From: a virus
IMG/VR virus record: IMGVR_UViG_3300030388_000774
Location: 1 to 26,228 of that record
DNA length: 26,228 nt
Strand: one strand, 5' to 3'
How positions within the stretch are numbered: the stretch's first letter is position 1; the number at the start of each line of letters is the position of its first letter. Of this stretch, positions 8,098 to 16,502 are shown piece by piece. The notes under the pieces are model-generated. The model was not told the origin of the DNA, made no database searches, and saw nothing but the letters and a program-made list of their open reading frames with translations. The position numbers and the translations under genes are program-made.

Positions 8098-9348
8098 ATG
8101 GCATATCCAACAACACCAAACGGTGGTTTAACAACAGAAACTAACGCTCAATATTATGCTGGTACACAAATAATCCAAGCAGTTGATGCAAGTGTAGGCG
8201 TAGGTCAAACTATATTTAAAACTACATTTAATACTAGTTTAACTTTTGGTTCTCCAGACCCAACAAGCGCATTATATAATGATAATAATTTTAGATTATA
8301 TACTAGTGCTACAGGTGCTACAGGAAGTTTTGCAGAGTTTGTTGGAGCTTATACTGTTAGCAACAATAATATAACTTTTGGTGCTAGTGTTGCTTCTGGA
8401 ACTTATGTTGTAATACAATTATTAAGTAAAAGCGGAGGTAATTTTGGAAACAAAGATGCCTATGGTACTACTGTTGAAGAAAACTATAATAGTTATTCTT
8501 CTATAAAAGTAATTGATTTAGTAAATAATTTTTTAGTTGCATATGTAGGCGCTAATAAATTAATACCTAGTGTTAAAAAAACAGATGTAATCTTTCACAC
8601 AAAAAGAGCGTTGCAAGAATTTAGTTATGATACATTAAGAAGTATACATTCTCAAGAACTTACAATACCTTTTAGTCTTAGCTTACCGTTACCACAAGAT
8701 TATGTTAATTATGTTAACGTTTCATGGATTGATAGTGTTGGTGTTAAGCATATAATATATCCTACTACTCTTACATCTAATCCTTATACAAAGCCTATAC
8801 AAGATGCCCAAGGAGTTCCAATTCAAACTAGTGATGGAGAAAATGTAACTGGTACATCTATAACTGAAGAAAGATGGGCTGCACAAAATACAGCAACTAT
8901 TGAAGCTATACGAGATGATATTACTGGAAGATTAGTAGCTGATGGTTTATGGGGTATTTATGGTAATGGTTTATTTGGTTATGGTCAAAGATATGGCATG
9001 CAGCCTGAATTAGCTCAAATAAACGGGTGGTTTACTATAAATGAAAGAGAAGGAAGCATGTCTTTTTCTAGTGATTTAAAAGATAAAATAATTATATTAG
9101 AATACATATCAGATGGATTATCCTATGATCAAGATATGAGAGTGCCAAAGTTAGCTGAAGAAGCTGTCTATGCTTATGTAATGCATGCTGTGTTAGCTAG
9201 TAGGATAAATCAACCTGAATACGTTATTCAAAGATTAAAAAGAGAAAAAAGTGCAAAACTAAGAAATGCAAAAATAAGATTATCTAATATTAAATCTAGT
9301 GAATTTGTTCAGATCATGAGAGGTAAATCTAAATGGCTTAAATACTAA
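8098..9348 (+). CDS. Head-tail connector / ring protein (416 aa) with N-terminal beta domain
   Basis: This is a second connector-type structural protein, directly after the first. Residues about 136-215 carry a recognisable core: a helix with VIDLVNNFLVAYVGANKLIPSVKKTD, then VIFHTKRALQEFSYDTLRSIHSQELT and LPLPQDYVNYVNVSW. I associate this block with structural proteins in Bacteroidota and other marine phages, where it forms a head-completion or tail-ring fold. Ahead of it, residues about 21-113 form a Thr/Ser/Gly-rich segment with alternating hydrophobics (FRLYTSATGATGSFAEFVG, NNITFGASVASGTYVVIQLL) that looks like an appended beta-sandwich. The C-terminus is basic and ends KSKWLKY. It may interface with the stabilisation protein encoded 5 nt downstream. 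Confidence 0.74.
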   Translation: MAYPTTPNGGLTTETNAQYYAGTQIIQAVDASVGVGQTIFKTTFNTSLTFGSPDPTSALYNDNNFRLYTSATGATGSFAEFVGAYTVSNNNITFGASVASGTYVVIQLLSKSGGNFGNKDAYGTTVEENYNSYSSIKVIDLVNNFLVAYVGANKLIPSVKKTDVIFHTKRALQEFSYDTLRSIHSQELTIPFSLSLPLPQDYVNYVNVSWIDSVGVKHIIYPTTLTSNPYTKPIQDAQGVPIQTSDGENVTGTSITEERWAAQNTATIEAIRDDITGRLVADGLWGIYGNGLFGYGQRYGMQPELAQINGWFTINEREGSMSFSSDLKDKIIILEYISDGLSYDQDMRVPKLAEEAVYAYVMHAVLASRINQPEYVIQRLKREKSAKLRNAKIRLSNIKSSEFVQIMRGKSKWLKY

Positions 9349-9353
9349 ACTAA

Positions 9354-12300
9354 ATGGCAGAAGTTAAAAATGCTTTTATAAAATCCAAAATGAACAGAGA
9401 CCTGGATGCCAGGTTATTACCAAATGGTGAGTATCGTGAAGGAATTAATATACAAGTAAGTAGATCAGAGGGTGCCGACGTTGGAGCGTTAGAAAATGTA
9501 TTAGGTAATGAACAACTTGTAGACTTCAAAGTAAGTAGTGGATGTAATTGTTTATTAAAAACTATAGGAACATTTACCGACGGAGTTTCTAATGATATAT
9601 ATGTTTTTTTAACTGATTACACTGATCTAACTTTTGAAACAGCTATTACTTATAATAAAGATGCATTTAATTTTATATATGTTTATAATATATTAAATAA
9701 AGAATCTTCTATATTAACAAGTGGAGCATACTTAAATTTTTCAGCAACAAATCCTATTTTAAATGTTAATTTTTTAGAAGGCATTTTATTTTGGACTGAT
9801 AATAGAAATCAACCTAGAAAATTAAATATAAATAGAGCAATAGCTAACGCAACCAGTCAAGTATCTAATGGTTATTATGTAACTGAAGATCAAATATCTG
9901 TAGCTACATATAATCCTTATGAACCAATACAACTTTTTTTTAAGCAGTGGGGTTCAGTAACTGTAGGAAGCACAGCTGTTGTTGCTAGTGTTAATATAAC
10001 TATAAACAAAGATACTTTAATTGGACTACCTACTATAGGTGCTACGGTTGGTAATGGTACTGTTACCGCTGACAACCCTAGTGCTGGTTTAACCTCACCA
10101 TTTCCTGTAATAACAGAATATAACCCTATAACAGGAGTACTAACTCTTAACAGTGCAGTGTCAATTCCCGCAAGTGCACAATTAAAATTCTTTGTTTCAA
10201 GTAATTTCTTAGATGAAAATCCAACAAATTTTTCTAGTATGTTTGATGCTACTAGTAGATTATGTCCTGATGAACTTACACCAAATCCAACTTTTCAAAC
10301 TCAAGGACCTTTAACAGCTACATCTAAAACTAATTATCCTGGTGATCCTGATTTTTTAGAAGATAAATTTGTAAGATTTAGTTATAGATTTAAGTTTGAT
10401 GATGGAGAAAATTCAATATTTGCACCTTTTACTCAGTCTGCTTTTATAACAAAACAAGATGGTTATTTTTTAAGACCAACAACGCCAACTGGTAATACAA
10501 AAGATGAAAATGCAACATATAGAAGCACGGTTGTTCCTTTTATGGAAAATCAAGTTAACAATATTTTAATTCAAATTCCGTTACCTTGTGCTGCTAAAGA
10601 TCTATACGATGAATATAAAATAATAGAAATAGATATTTTATATAAAGAATCAGATGCATTGGCTGTTCAAGTTGTAGATACAATTAAAGTAGAAAGCTTT
10701 TCTAATGCTACTTTTGTAGACCCATTAATAATATATAATTATCAAGGTGTTAAACCTTACAAAACATTACCAACAGCAGATTTAATAAGAGTTTATGACA
10801 AAGTACCTGTAAAAGCTCATGGTCAAGACATAATAAGCAATAGAATAGTTTATAGTAATTTCCAAACACAACACACTCCACCACAATCATTAAATTATAA
10901 TGTTGGTGTAACAGCAAAAAGTACTTTTGATATTAGCACTACAACTACAGGTGGCTTACCACAACCTGCAACATATTATACAAGTGAAGTAGAATATCCA
11001 CATCACACCGTTAAACAAAATAGAAATTATCAGGTAGGAGTTTTGTTATCTGATAAATTTGGTAGAACTTCTACTGTAATATTATCATCAACTGTTGTTC
11101 AAGAATCTAAAGATGGTCAATCTTATGGAGGTTCTACTGTTTATGTTCCTTATGCGCCAGATTTAGGCGCAGGAAATAACAATATAAATACATGGAATGG
11201 TGATTCTATAAAAGTATTATTTAATCAAGCTATAGGAACTACAGGTTTATATGCTGGTGCTCCTGATTTATTAACAGGTTGGAATGGTTTATACAATGGA
11301 GATGAAACAAGTGTTAATTATAATCCCTTAGGTTGGTATTCTTATAAAATTGTTGTTAAACAACAAGAACAAGATTATTATAATGTATATTTACCAGGTA
11401 TTGTTAATGGTTATCCTGGAGATGTAGTAGGACCATTTCCTGATCCAGACAACACTATTGCGTTTATAACATTAATAAATGATAACATAAACAAAGTACC
11501 TAGAGATTTAAATGAAGTTGGACCATTACAAACTCAATTTAGAAGTTCTGAAGATATGTTTGGTAGAGTTACACCTGAACAAACAGCATTAGATGTATCA
11601 CCTACTTTTAATAATCCTTACTACCCAACAATAGAACCTAATGTTGTTAACACTATAGGTCCAGAAAATACATTATTAGATTCTACAGCTGTTTTTTCAG
11701 AAGTTTATCAAACAGGCACTAATCCTTTGGTTGGTAGAGTTTCTCAAACAATTGAAACATTAAGTACTGGTATTGGAACCGGCGCTATTGGAGCTGGTCC
11801 TGTAGATTCTGGGGATGCATACAACATATTATTAGGTATATATGAAACCTCGCCAGTTGAATCAAACTTAGAAATATTCTGGGAAACATCATCAGCGGGA
11901 CTTATATCAGATTTAAATTTAGCTATAGAAGAAGGTGGATCACCTGGCATAAAAGGTGTAACTTCAGATGGTGTTTCAACAACTTGGACATATTCTCAAA
12001 GTGAAGCCGATCCTTCAGGTAGTATTATTGTAGCTGCATTTCTTCCATATACTCAACCTAATCCTTTTTCATCTACCATAACACCAGTAGTTGCTTCAAC
12101 TATAACTAATTCTTGGGTCACAGATGGACTTGGCAACACTAGGACAAGTGATTTTGAAATAGTGCCTATAGCCGGAAGTAGCCCATCAGCATACAATTTA
12201 AGAACCACTAGAGACTTCTATTTTGGAAATAATGCTTCTGTATTAGAAAATTTTACTTTCTTCTTTGAAATATATGACGTTGCTACCGATTTGCAAAGTG

Positions 12301-14453
12301 TGGTTTCAGCAACTGGTTTTTTAACTAATACAGCACCTATAATAACAAACTGTGTGGCTATTGTAGATTTACCAGAAAGTGCTACAACTTTTAAAACTTT
12401 TCTAGCCACAAACGGTAGTGCTGATAGCACTGGTATACCACCTGCTAATGTTAAAGACTTAACTTTTTCTAAAACATCTCAAGATCCTGCATTACCTTTA
12501 GTTAGTATTGATCCAAATAGCGGTGTATTAACAGAACCTACCGGTTCTTTGAATGGAGGATTAACAGTAACTATTAAAGTTGAAGATGCTTCAGGTGCTC
12601 AAGGTTCTTTATCTGCATCATGTACTACTACTTTTAATGGTAGTCAAGGTATAGTTACTAATTCTACTAATACACGTTGGTATAATGGTAATTTTTTAAA
12701 TATTAATCAAGGACCACAATCTTCTGGTTTTTATTGGAGTACAAATTTAACAAACGAAGTGGCTTCAACTCCACTGCCTGGAGGTTCAACAAGTTTTAGA
12801 GCACCAGTAAATAATCAACCTATACCTAGTGATACTATAGGCGCGACAGGAGTAAGTACTGCTACTGTAGATGCCCAAGGTGATTGTGGAGGCGGAACTG
12901 GTCTTAATAATAGTTGGATATGGACTAATACTAATAGAAATTCTTTAGCATTTTCAACTGCAAATATTAATCCAAAAGGTTTAACAACAGGTACTGCTTA
13001 TATAATGTTAGATTTTGAAAATAAAGTTACTAAAAATGGTGCTCCACAAAGTGATAAACCTTCTTTAATATGGCCAACTTATTTACAATATAGAAATCCT
13101 GTTGGCGCAGGTTATCCTGACAATTGGGAAGATGCTGTTGATGTTGAAGGAGCAACAATAAAATTTGGAGGGGCTCAAACAAACAATTATAGTATATCTC
13201 TTAATTCTACTAGACCAGACTTTACAGAAACAGGTGTGACTGATCAAGCTGCAACAAGTATTTCTCCTGTAGACAATGAATATACAGCTACAGACGGTAT
13301 GGAATCACAATCAACAGGACGCGCAAATAGTGGTGATGTACCTCTTTTTTCACAAAGTTCTAGAATATTTGTTTTTGGTAAAGATCAAGGTTATAATGTT
13401 AGAGCTGATTACTTTGGTGACTACAGATTAGTAGTAAGGTATCCTTACGGAAATAATATACCTAATAGTTTAACTAGTTTTGGTAATAAAATAATACCTG
13501 TATTAACGCCTCAAGGATGTCCTAGTCAACAAGGTGGCTCAGCACCATTATCTCCATATGCTTCGTATGCTTCAAGTTTAGATACTCAATTAGTTCAATT
13601 AAGTTATGGAGATTTCTATAATCCTTTATTAGATGGCACTCCTCCTAGTTATTTTAGTTATAGAATAAGTTCTCAAGGATCCGCAGATAAAGAAAATGCT
13701 AAATCATTTGTACCATCTCAAATAGTATATGCTAGAGAATGGTCATTTAGATATGTTACACAGCTTTATAATGATCCAGAGCTTAGTAGTTTATATAATA
13801 ACACTACAAACTTATCTTTTTATTCATATTCATCTTCAGAAGATAATTCATTAAATGGTAAATATGGAAATGAAATGTCTAATACTACTAACACCGCATT
13901 AACCGGCAGCGATAGAGCTCCAGTCGGATCTGCTTCAAATGAAAACAGAAGATGGGTTGCACAATTTGATGGTGGTGGTAAAAAAATGGCGCAAACAGCA
14001 GAGCCTGTTACTTATGATCAAGAAAATGTTGCTCCAGTTATAACTCCTCCAACTGGTTCTCTCCAATTAAATACTTTTGGATCCGGACCTTATCCACAAA
14101 TAATAAATAATGTCTCTGGAGATAGTGTTACTATCATTTGGTTAGGTGGAGCTAGTCAAACAATATTTGGATCTACATTAACTACTAATCTAACAAATGG
14201 ACTAGGTGGAGAAACACCAGCACCTTTTGTTGGGGCATTTTTAAAGTTCTATTCTCCAGATCAAAATACTGGGTTTGCAGAAGTAAGTGTAGTAAGTTTA
14301 AATAGAAACTCTAATATATCTAATGTATCATACATATATGAAAACACATCGGGTACCGTTATAGTGAGTATTACAAACGCACAAAACCTAATTTCTGGTG
14401 GAGGTAGTACTGGTAATTTACCTTCTAGTAATTACTACTACGATTTCAACTAG
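9354..14453 (+). CDS. Tail stabilisation / muzzle-type protein, N-terminal part with large insert (1699 aa)
   Basis: This very large virion protein probably forms the distal short tail. The first 52 residues (IKSKMNRDLDARLLPNGEYR, INIQVSRSEGADVGALENVLGN) are the hallmark of the family annotated as stabilisation or structural protein in Bacteroidota podoviruses and in several marine phages, analogous in place to P22 gp10 and the crAss-phage muzzle. Further family-like segments occur near residues 550-580 (NRNYQVGVLLSDKFGRTSTV) and 662-690 (YSYKIVVKQQEQDYYNVYLPG). From about 750 onward the chain is Ser/Thr/Gly/Asn-rich and beta-like, with a cadherin/Ig-like stretch at about 993-1096 (starts NTAPIITNC; contains SIDPNSGVL and VTIKVEDASG). 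It contains no catalytic motif I can identify. The usual C-terminal family segment is missing here and is found in the next gene. Confidence 0.78.
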   Translation: MAEVKNAFIKSKMNRDLDARLLPNGEYREGINIQVSRSEGADVGALENVLGNEQLVDFKVSSGCNCLLKTIGTFTDGVSNDIYVFLTDYTDLTFETAITYNKDAFNFIYVYNILNKESSILTSGAYLNFSATNPILNVNFLEGILFWTDNRNQPRKLNINRAIANATSQVSNGYYVTEDQISVATYNPYEPIQLFFKQWGSVTVGSTAVVASVNITINKDTLIGLPTIGATVGNGTVTADNPSAGLTSPFPVITEYNPITGVLTLNSAVSIPASAQLKFFVSSNFLDENPTNFSSMFDATSRLCPDELTPNPTFQTQGPLTATSKTNYPGDPDFLEDKFVRFSYRFKFDDGENSIFAPFTQSAFITKQDGYFLRPTTPTGNTKDENATYRSTVVPFMENQVNNILIQIPLPCAAKDLYDEYKIIEIDILYKESDALAVQVVDTIKVESFSNATFVDPLIIYNYQGVKPYKTLPTADLIRVYDKVPVKAHGQDIISNRIVYSNFQTQHTPPQSLNYNVGVTAKSTFDISTTTTGGLPQPATYYTSEVEYPHHTVKQNRNYQVGVLLSDKFGRTSTVILSSTVVQESKDGQSYGGSTVYVPYAPDLGAGNNNINTWNGDSIKVLFNQAIGTTGLYAGAPDLLTGWNGLYNGDETSVNYNPLGWYSYKIVVKQQEQDYYNVYLPGIVNGYPGDVVGPFPDPDNTIAFITLINDNINKVPRDLNEVGPLQTQFRSSEDMFGRVTPEQTALDVSPTFNNPYYPTIEPNVVNTIGPENTLLDSTAVFSEVYQTGTNPLVGRVSQTIETLSTGIGTGAIGAGPVDSGDAYNILLGIYETSPVESNLEIFWETSSAGLISDLNLAIEEGGSPGIKGVTSDGVSTTWTYSQSEADPSGSIIVAAFLPYTQPNPFSSTITPVVASTITNSWVTDGLGNTRTSDFEIVPIAGSSPSAYNLRTTRDFYFGNNASVLENFTFFFEIYDVATDLQSVVSATGFLTNTAPIITNCVAIVDLPESATTFKTFLATNGSADSTGIPPANVKDLTFSKTSQDPALPLVSIDPNSGVLTEPTGSLNGGLTVTIKVEDASGAQGSLSASCTTTFNGSQGIVTNSTNTRWYNGNFLNINQGPQSSGFYWSTNLTNEVASTPLPGGSTSFRAPVNNQPIPSDTIGATGVSTATVDAQGDCGGGTGLNNSWIWTNTNRNSLAFSTANINPKGLTTGTAYIMLDFENKVTKNGAPQSDKPSLIWPTYLQYRNPVGAGYPDNWEDAVDVEGATIKFGGAQTNNYSISLNSTRPDFTETGVTDQAATSISPVDNEYTATDGMESQSTGRANSGDVPLFSQSSRIFVFGKDQGYNVRADYFGDYRLVVRYPYGNNIPNSLTSFGNKIIPVLTPQGCPSQQGGSAPLSPYASYASSLDTQLVQLSYGDFYNPLLDGTPPSYFSYRISSQGSADKENAKSFVPSQIVYAREWSFRYVTQLYNDPELSSLYNNTTNLSFYSYSSSEDNSLNGKYGNEMSNTTNTALTGSDRAPVGSASNENRRWVAQFDGGGKKMAQTAEPVTYDQENVAPVITPPTGSLQLNTFGSGPYPQIINNVSGDSVTIIWLGGASQTIFGSTLTTNLTNGLGGETPAPFVGAFLKFYSPDQNTGFAEVSVVSLNRNSNISNVSYIYENTSGTVIVSITNAQNLISGGGSTGNLPSSNYYYDFN

Positions 14454-14477
14454 TAATTCATTCAATAAATAAGTGAT

Positions 14478-14488
14478 AATAAATTATG
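14478..14488 (+). promoter_or_regulatory. AATAAATTATG start context, shared with the capsid gene
   Basis: AATAAATT plus the start codon is identical to 4965-4975 before the major capsid gene. It lies in the 32-nt gap between the two halves of the stabilisation system and gives the downstream half its own initiation site in a different reading frame. It may be simple AT-rich coincidence. Confidence 0.35.
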
Positions 14489-15991
14489 GCAGCATTAATA
14501 GAAGTTAAGTATTATAATAGTTTTATTTTACGTAAAACCCTGAATTCAGGAGGCACAGCTGCGTGGAATGGTTCAAGAGGAAATAATACTTATCCTAAGA
14601 CAGCTGTATCTAATGATAAAAACTGGGCTGTAGAAGAATCACGCATAAGAGGTGGTTACAATAACACTCAAACAGGTTATGGAGTAAAAGCATATATAGT
14701 AGATGATAACCCAAATGCTTCTACAAGAGTTAATTCTCTTATATATTCTGGAATATTTAACGCGAGAACAGGTATAAATAATACAAATGTGTTTTCTGTA
14801 GGAGAAGACATAACTAAAAGTGTTGATCCTATAAATGGATCTATACAAAAAATATTTGCTGAAGATACTCAATTAATTATATTTCAAGAAAAAAAAGTTA
14901 GTAGAGCTCCAATAGATAAAGATTTAATATATTCAGCTGAAGGGAATACAACATTAACATCTAGCAACGCTGTGATAGGTACTATTAATCCTTATACAGG
15001 TAATTTTGGTATAAGTAAAAACCCAGAAAGTTTTGCTGTATATGCTAATAGAAAATACTTTACTGATAAAGATAGAAATGCTGTATTAAGACTTTCTAAT
15101 GATGGACTAACAGAAATATCTAATTATGGTATGATTGATTTCTTTAGAGATGAATTTGGTCAATTAGAAGGTGGTAAATTAATAGGTGGGTATGATATAT
15201 ATAATAAACAATACTCATTATCTATTCAACCAACTTACACAGGATTACAATCTGGACAACCTTTTAAAACATTAGTATTTGATGAAGTTATAAACGGATG
15301 GTCTAGTTTCTTTTCCTACAACCCTTCATCTATGTTAAGTTTGAAAAGTGATTATTACAGTGCTGGACCATCATTAAGTTCTGATGACGGAGGATTTACT
15401 GGCGCTAAAGGACCAAACACAGCTGGTTTATATCAACATTATATATCTACTGTACCAAGATGTCAGTTTTATGGCTTAAACAATAAATCTAGTGTAGAAT
15501 TTATATTCAATCCTAAGGTAAGTGCATCTAAAGTTTTTAAAACAATAAACTATGAGGGTAGTAATGGATGGCAAGTAGATAGTTTTGTATCTGATTTTAC
15601 AGGTATAGGTTATCCTAATTCTGATATTGATAATTATAATATTACAAACACTAATGATACTACTACTTTAGTATATAGTTATAATGAAAGTACTTATGAT
15701 TCTGTAGGTAATACATTTGCTGATATAACATCTATACCTATAACTCAAAACACAATTTCTTTAGTACCACCATTATTTCATGCTGGTTTTACTAGAAAAG
15801 AAAACAAGTACATGGCTAATTTAGTCAATGATAGTATAGCTGCTCCTGGTGAAATTATATTTGGTGACAAAATGACAGGTATAAAAGGTTATTTTGCTAC
15901 AGTTAAAATGTCTACTGATACTTTAACAGATCCTGGAGGTCCAAAAGAATTGTTTGCGGCGTCATCTGACTATGTTTCGTCTGCTTATTAA
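14486..15991 (+). CDS. Stabilisation-family protein, C-terminal half (501 aa)
   Basis: This protein appears to be the portion normally found at the C-terminal end of the same stabilisation family. It opens with EVKYYNSFILRKTL, corresponding to the YYN.(Y/F) segment that precedes an ESRIR motif in single-chain homologues, and has NWAVEESRIRGGYN at about 47-60. It continues with the ordered family blocks LIYSGIFNARTGINNTN, DPINGSIQKIFAEDTQLIIFQ and KVSRAPIDKDLIYSAEG, then GISKNPESFAVYANRKYFTDKDRNAVLRLSNDGLTEIS (split here only by description) near 170-225. The pattern suggests a beta-propeller-like repeat fold. The first residue is set by ATG at 14486 in an AATAAATT leader, 32 nt after the previous stop and in another frame. 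It probably assembles with the product of 9354-14453. Confidence 0.78.
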   Translation: MAALIEVKYYNSFILRKTLNSGGTAAWNGSRGNNTYPKTAVSNDKNWAVEESRIRGGYNNTQTGYGVKAYIVDDNPNASTRVNSLIYSGIFNARTGINNTNVFSVGEDITKSVDPINGSIQKIFAEDTQLIIFQEKKVSRAPIDKDLIYSAEGNTTLTSSNAVIGTINPYTGNFGISKNPESFAVYANRKYFTDKDRNAVLRLSNDGLTEISNYGMIDFFRDEFGQLEGGKLIGGYDIYNKQYSLSIQPTYTGLQSGQPFKTLVFDEVINGWSSFFSYNPSSMLSLKSDYYSAGPSLSSDDGGFTGAKGPNTAGLYQHYISTVPRCQFYGLNNKSSVEFIFNPKVSASKVFKTINYEGSNGWQVDSFVSDFTGIGYPNSDIDNYNITNTNDTTTLVYSYNESTYDSVGNTFADITSIPITQNTISLVPPLFHAGFTRKENKYMANLVNDSIAAPGEIIFGDKMTGIKGYFATVKMSTDTLTDPGGPKELFAASSDYVSSAY

Positions 15992-16001
15992 ATTAAATTA
16001 A

Positions 16002-16502
16002 ATGAACATAACAGAAAAAGAAAATGTTATTTTAGATAAAATAGAAGACATTAAAAAGTTTAGAAAAAACATAATGACTTTTGAAGAACAAATGCTTAAT
16101 TTACCTAATTCATATCAAGGTCAAGAAGAATGTGATAAAATAAATCCATTACAACATAGCTTTGTTGATGGTTTGTATCAAAGAAAAATATTCACTCCAA
16201 AAGGCCAAGTATTCACAACAGGTATTCATAAAAAAGAGCACGTATTTTTTTTAATGAAAGGAGATTTATCTATTTTATCAGAAGATGGCATACAAAGAAT
16301 TAAAGCGCCTTTTAATGGTATAACTAAACCAGGTACAAAAAGAGTTGTTTATGTACATGAAGACACTATTTGGATAACAGTGCACGCAACAGATAAAAAA
16401 ACAGTTGAAGAAGCTGTAGAAGATATAATAGCAAAGGATTTTGATGATCCTTTAGTAAGTATAAATAATATGAGAAAACACTTAAAAATTAAAAACGTAT
16501 GA
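16002..16502 (+). CDS. Cupin-like small protein (166 aa)
   Basis: The middle of this protein looks like a single cupin beta-barrel: YQRKIFTPKGQVFTTGIHKKEHVFFLMKG (in two pieces, about 59-87), then DLSILSEDG, and a second set of strands PFNGITKPGTKRVVYVHED and TIWITVHATD (about 103-131). Possible ligands are His76, Glu79, His80, His119 and His128. The first histidine pair is H-x3-H, not the canonical H-x-H, so metal binding is uncertain. The N-terminal 50 residues are a charged helix, and the C-terminal 30 are acidic, then basic. Proteins of this type occur within structural modules of marine phages with unknown role. The stop overlaps the next start as ATGA, so the genes are probably translationally coupled. 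Confidence 0.7.
   Translation: MNITEKENVILDKIEDIKKFRKNIMTFEEQMLNLPNSYQGQEECDKINPLQHSFVDGLYQRKIFTPKGQVFTTGIHKKEHVFFLMKGDLSILSEDGIQRIKAPFNGITKPGTKRVVYVHEDTIWITVHATDKKTVEEAVEDIIAKDFDDPLVSINNMRKHLKIKNV

Noticed and set aside
14454-14485. Readthrough or programmed frameshift joining the two stabilisation-family genes
   Set aside because: The gap contains further stops, the frames differ, and the second gene has its own ATG with a leader like the capsid gene; no slippery sequence was seen.
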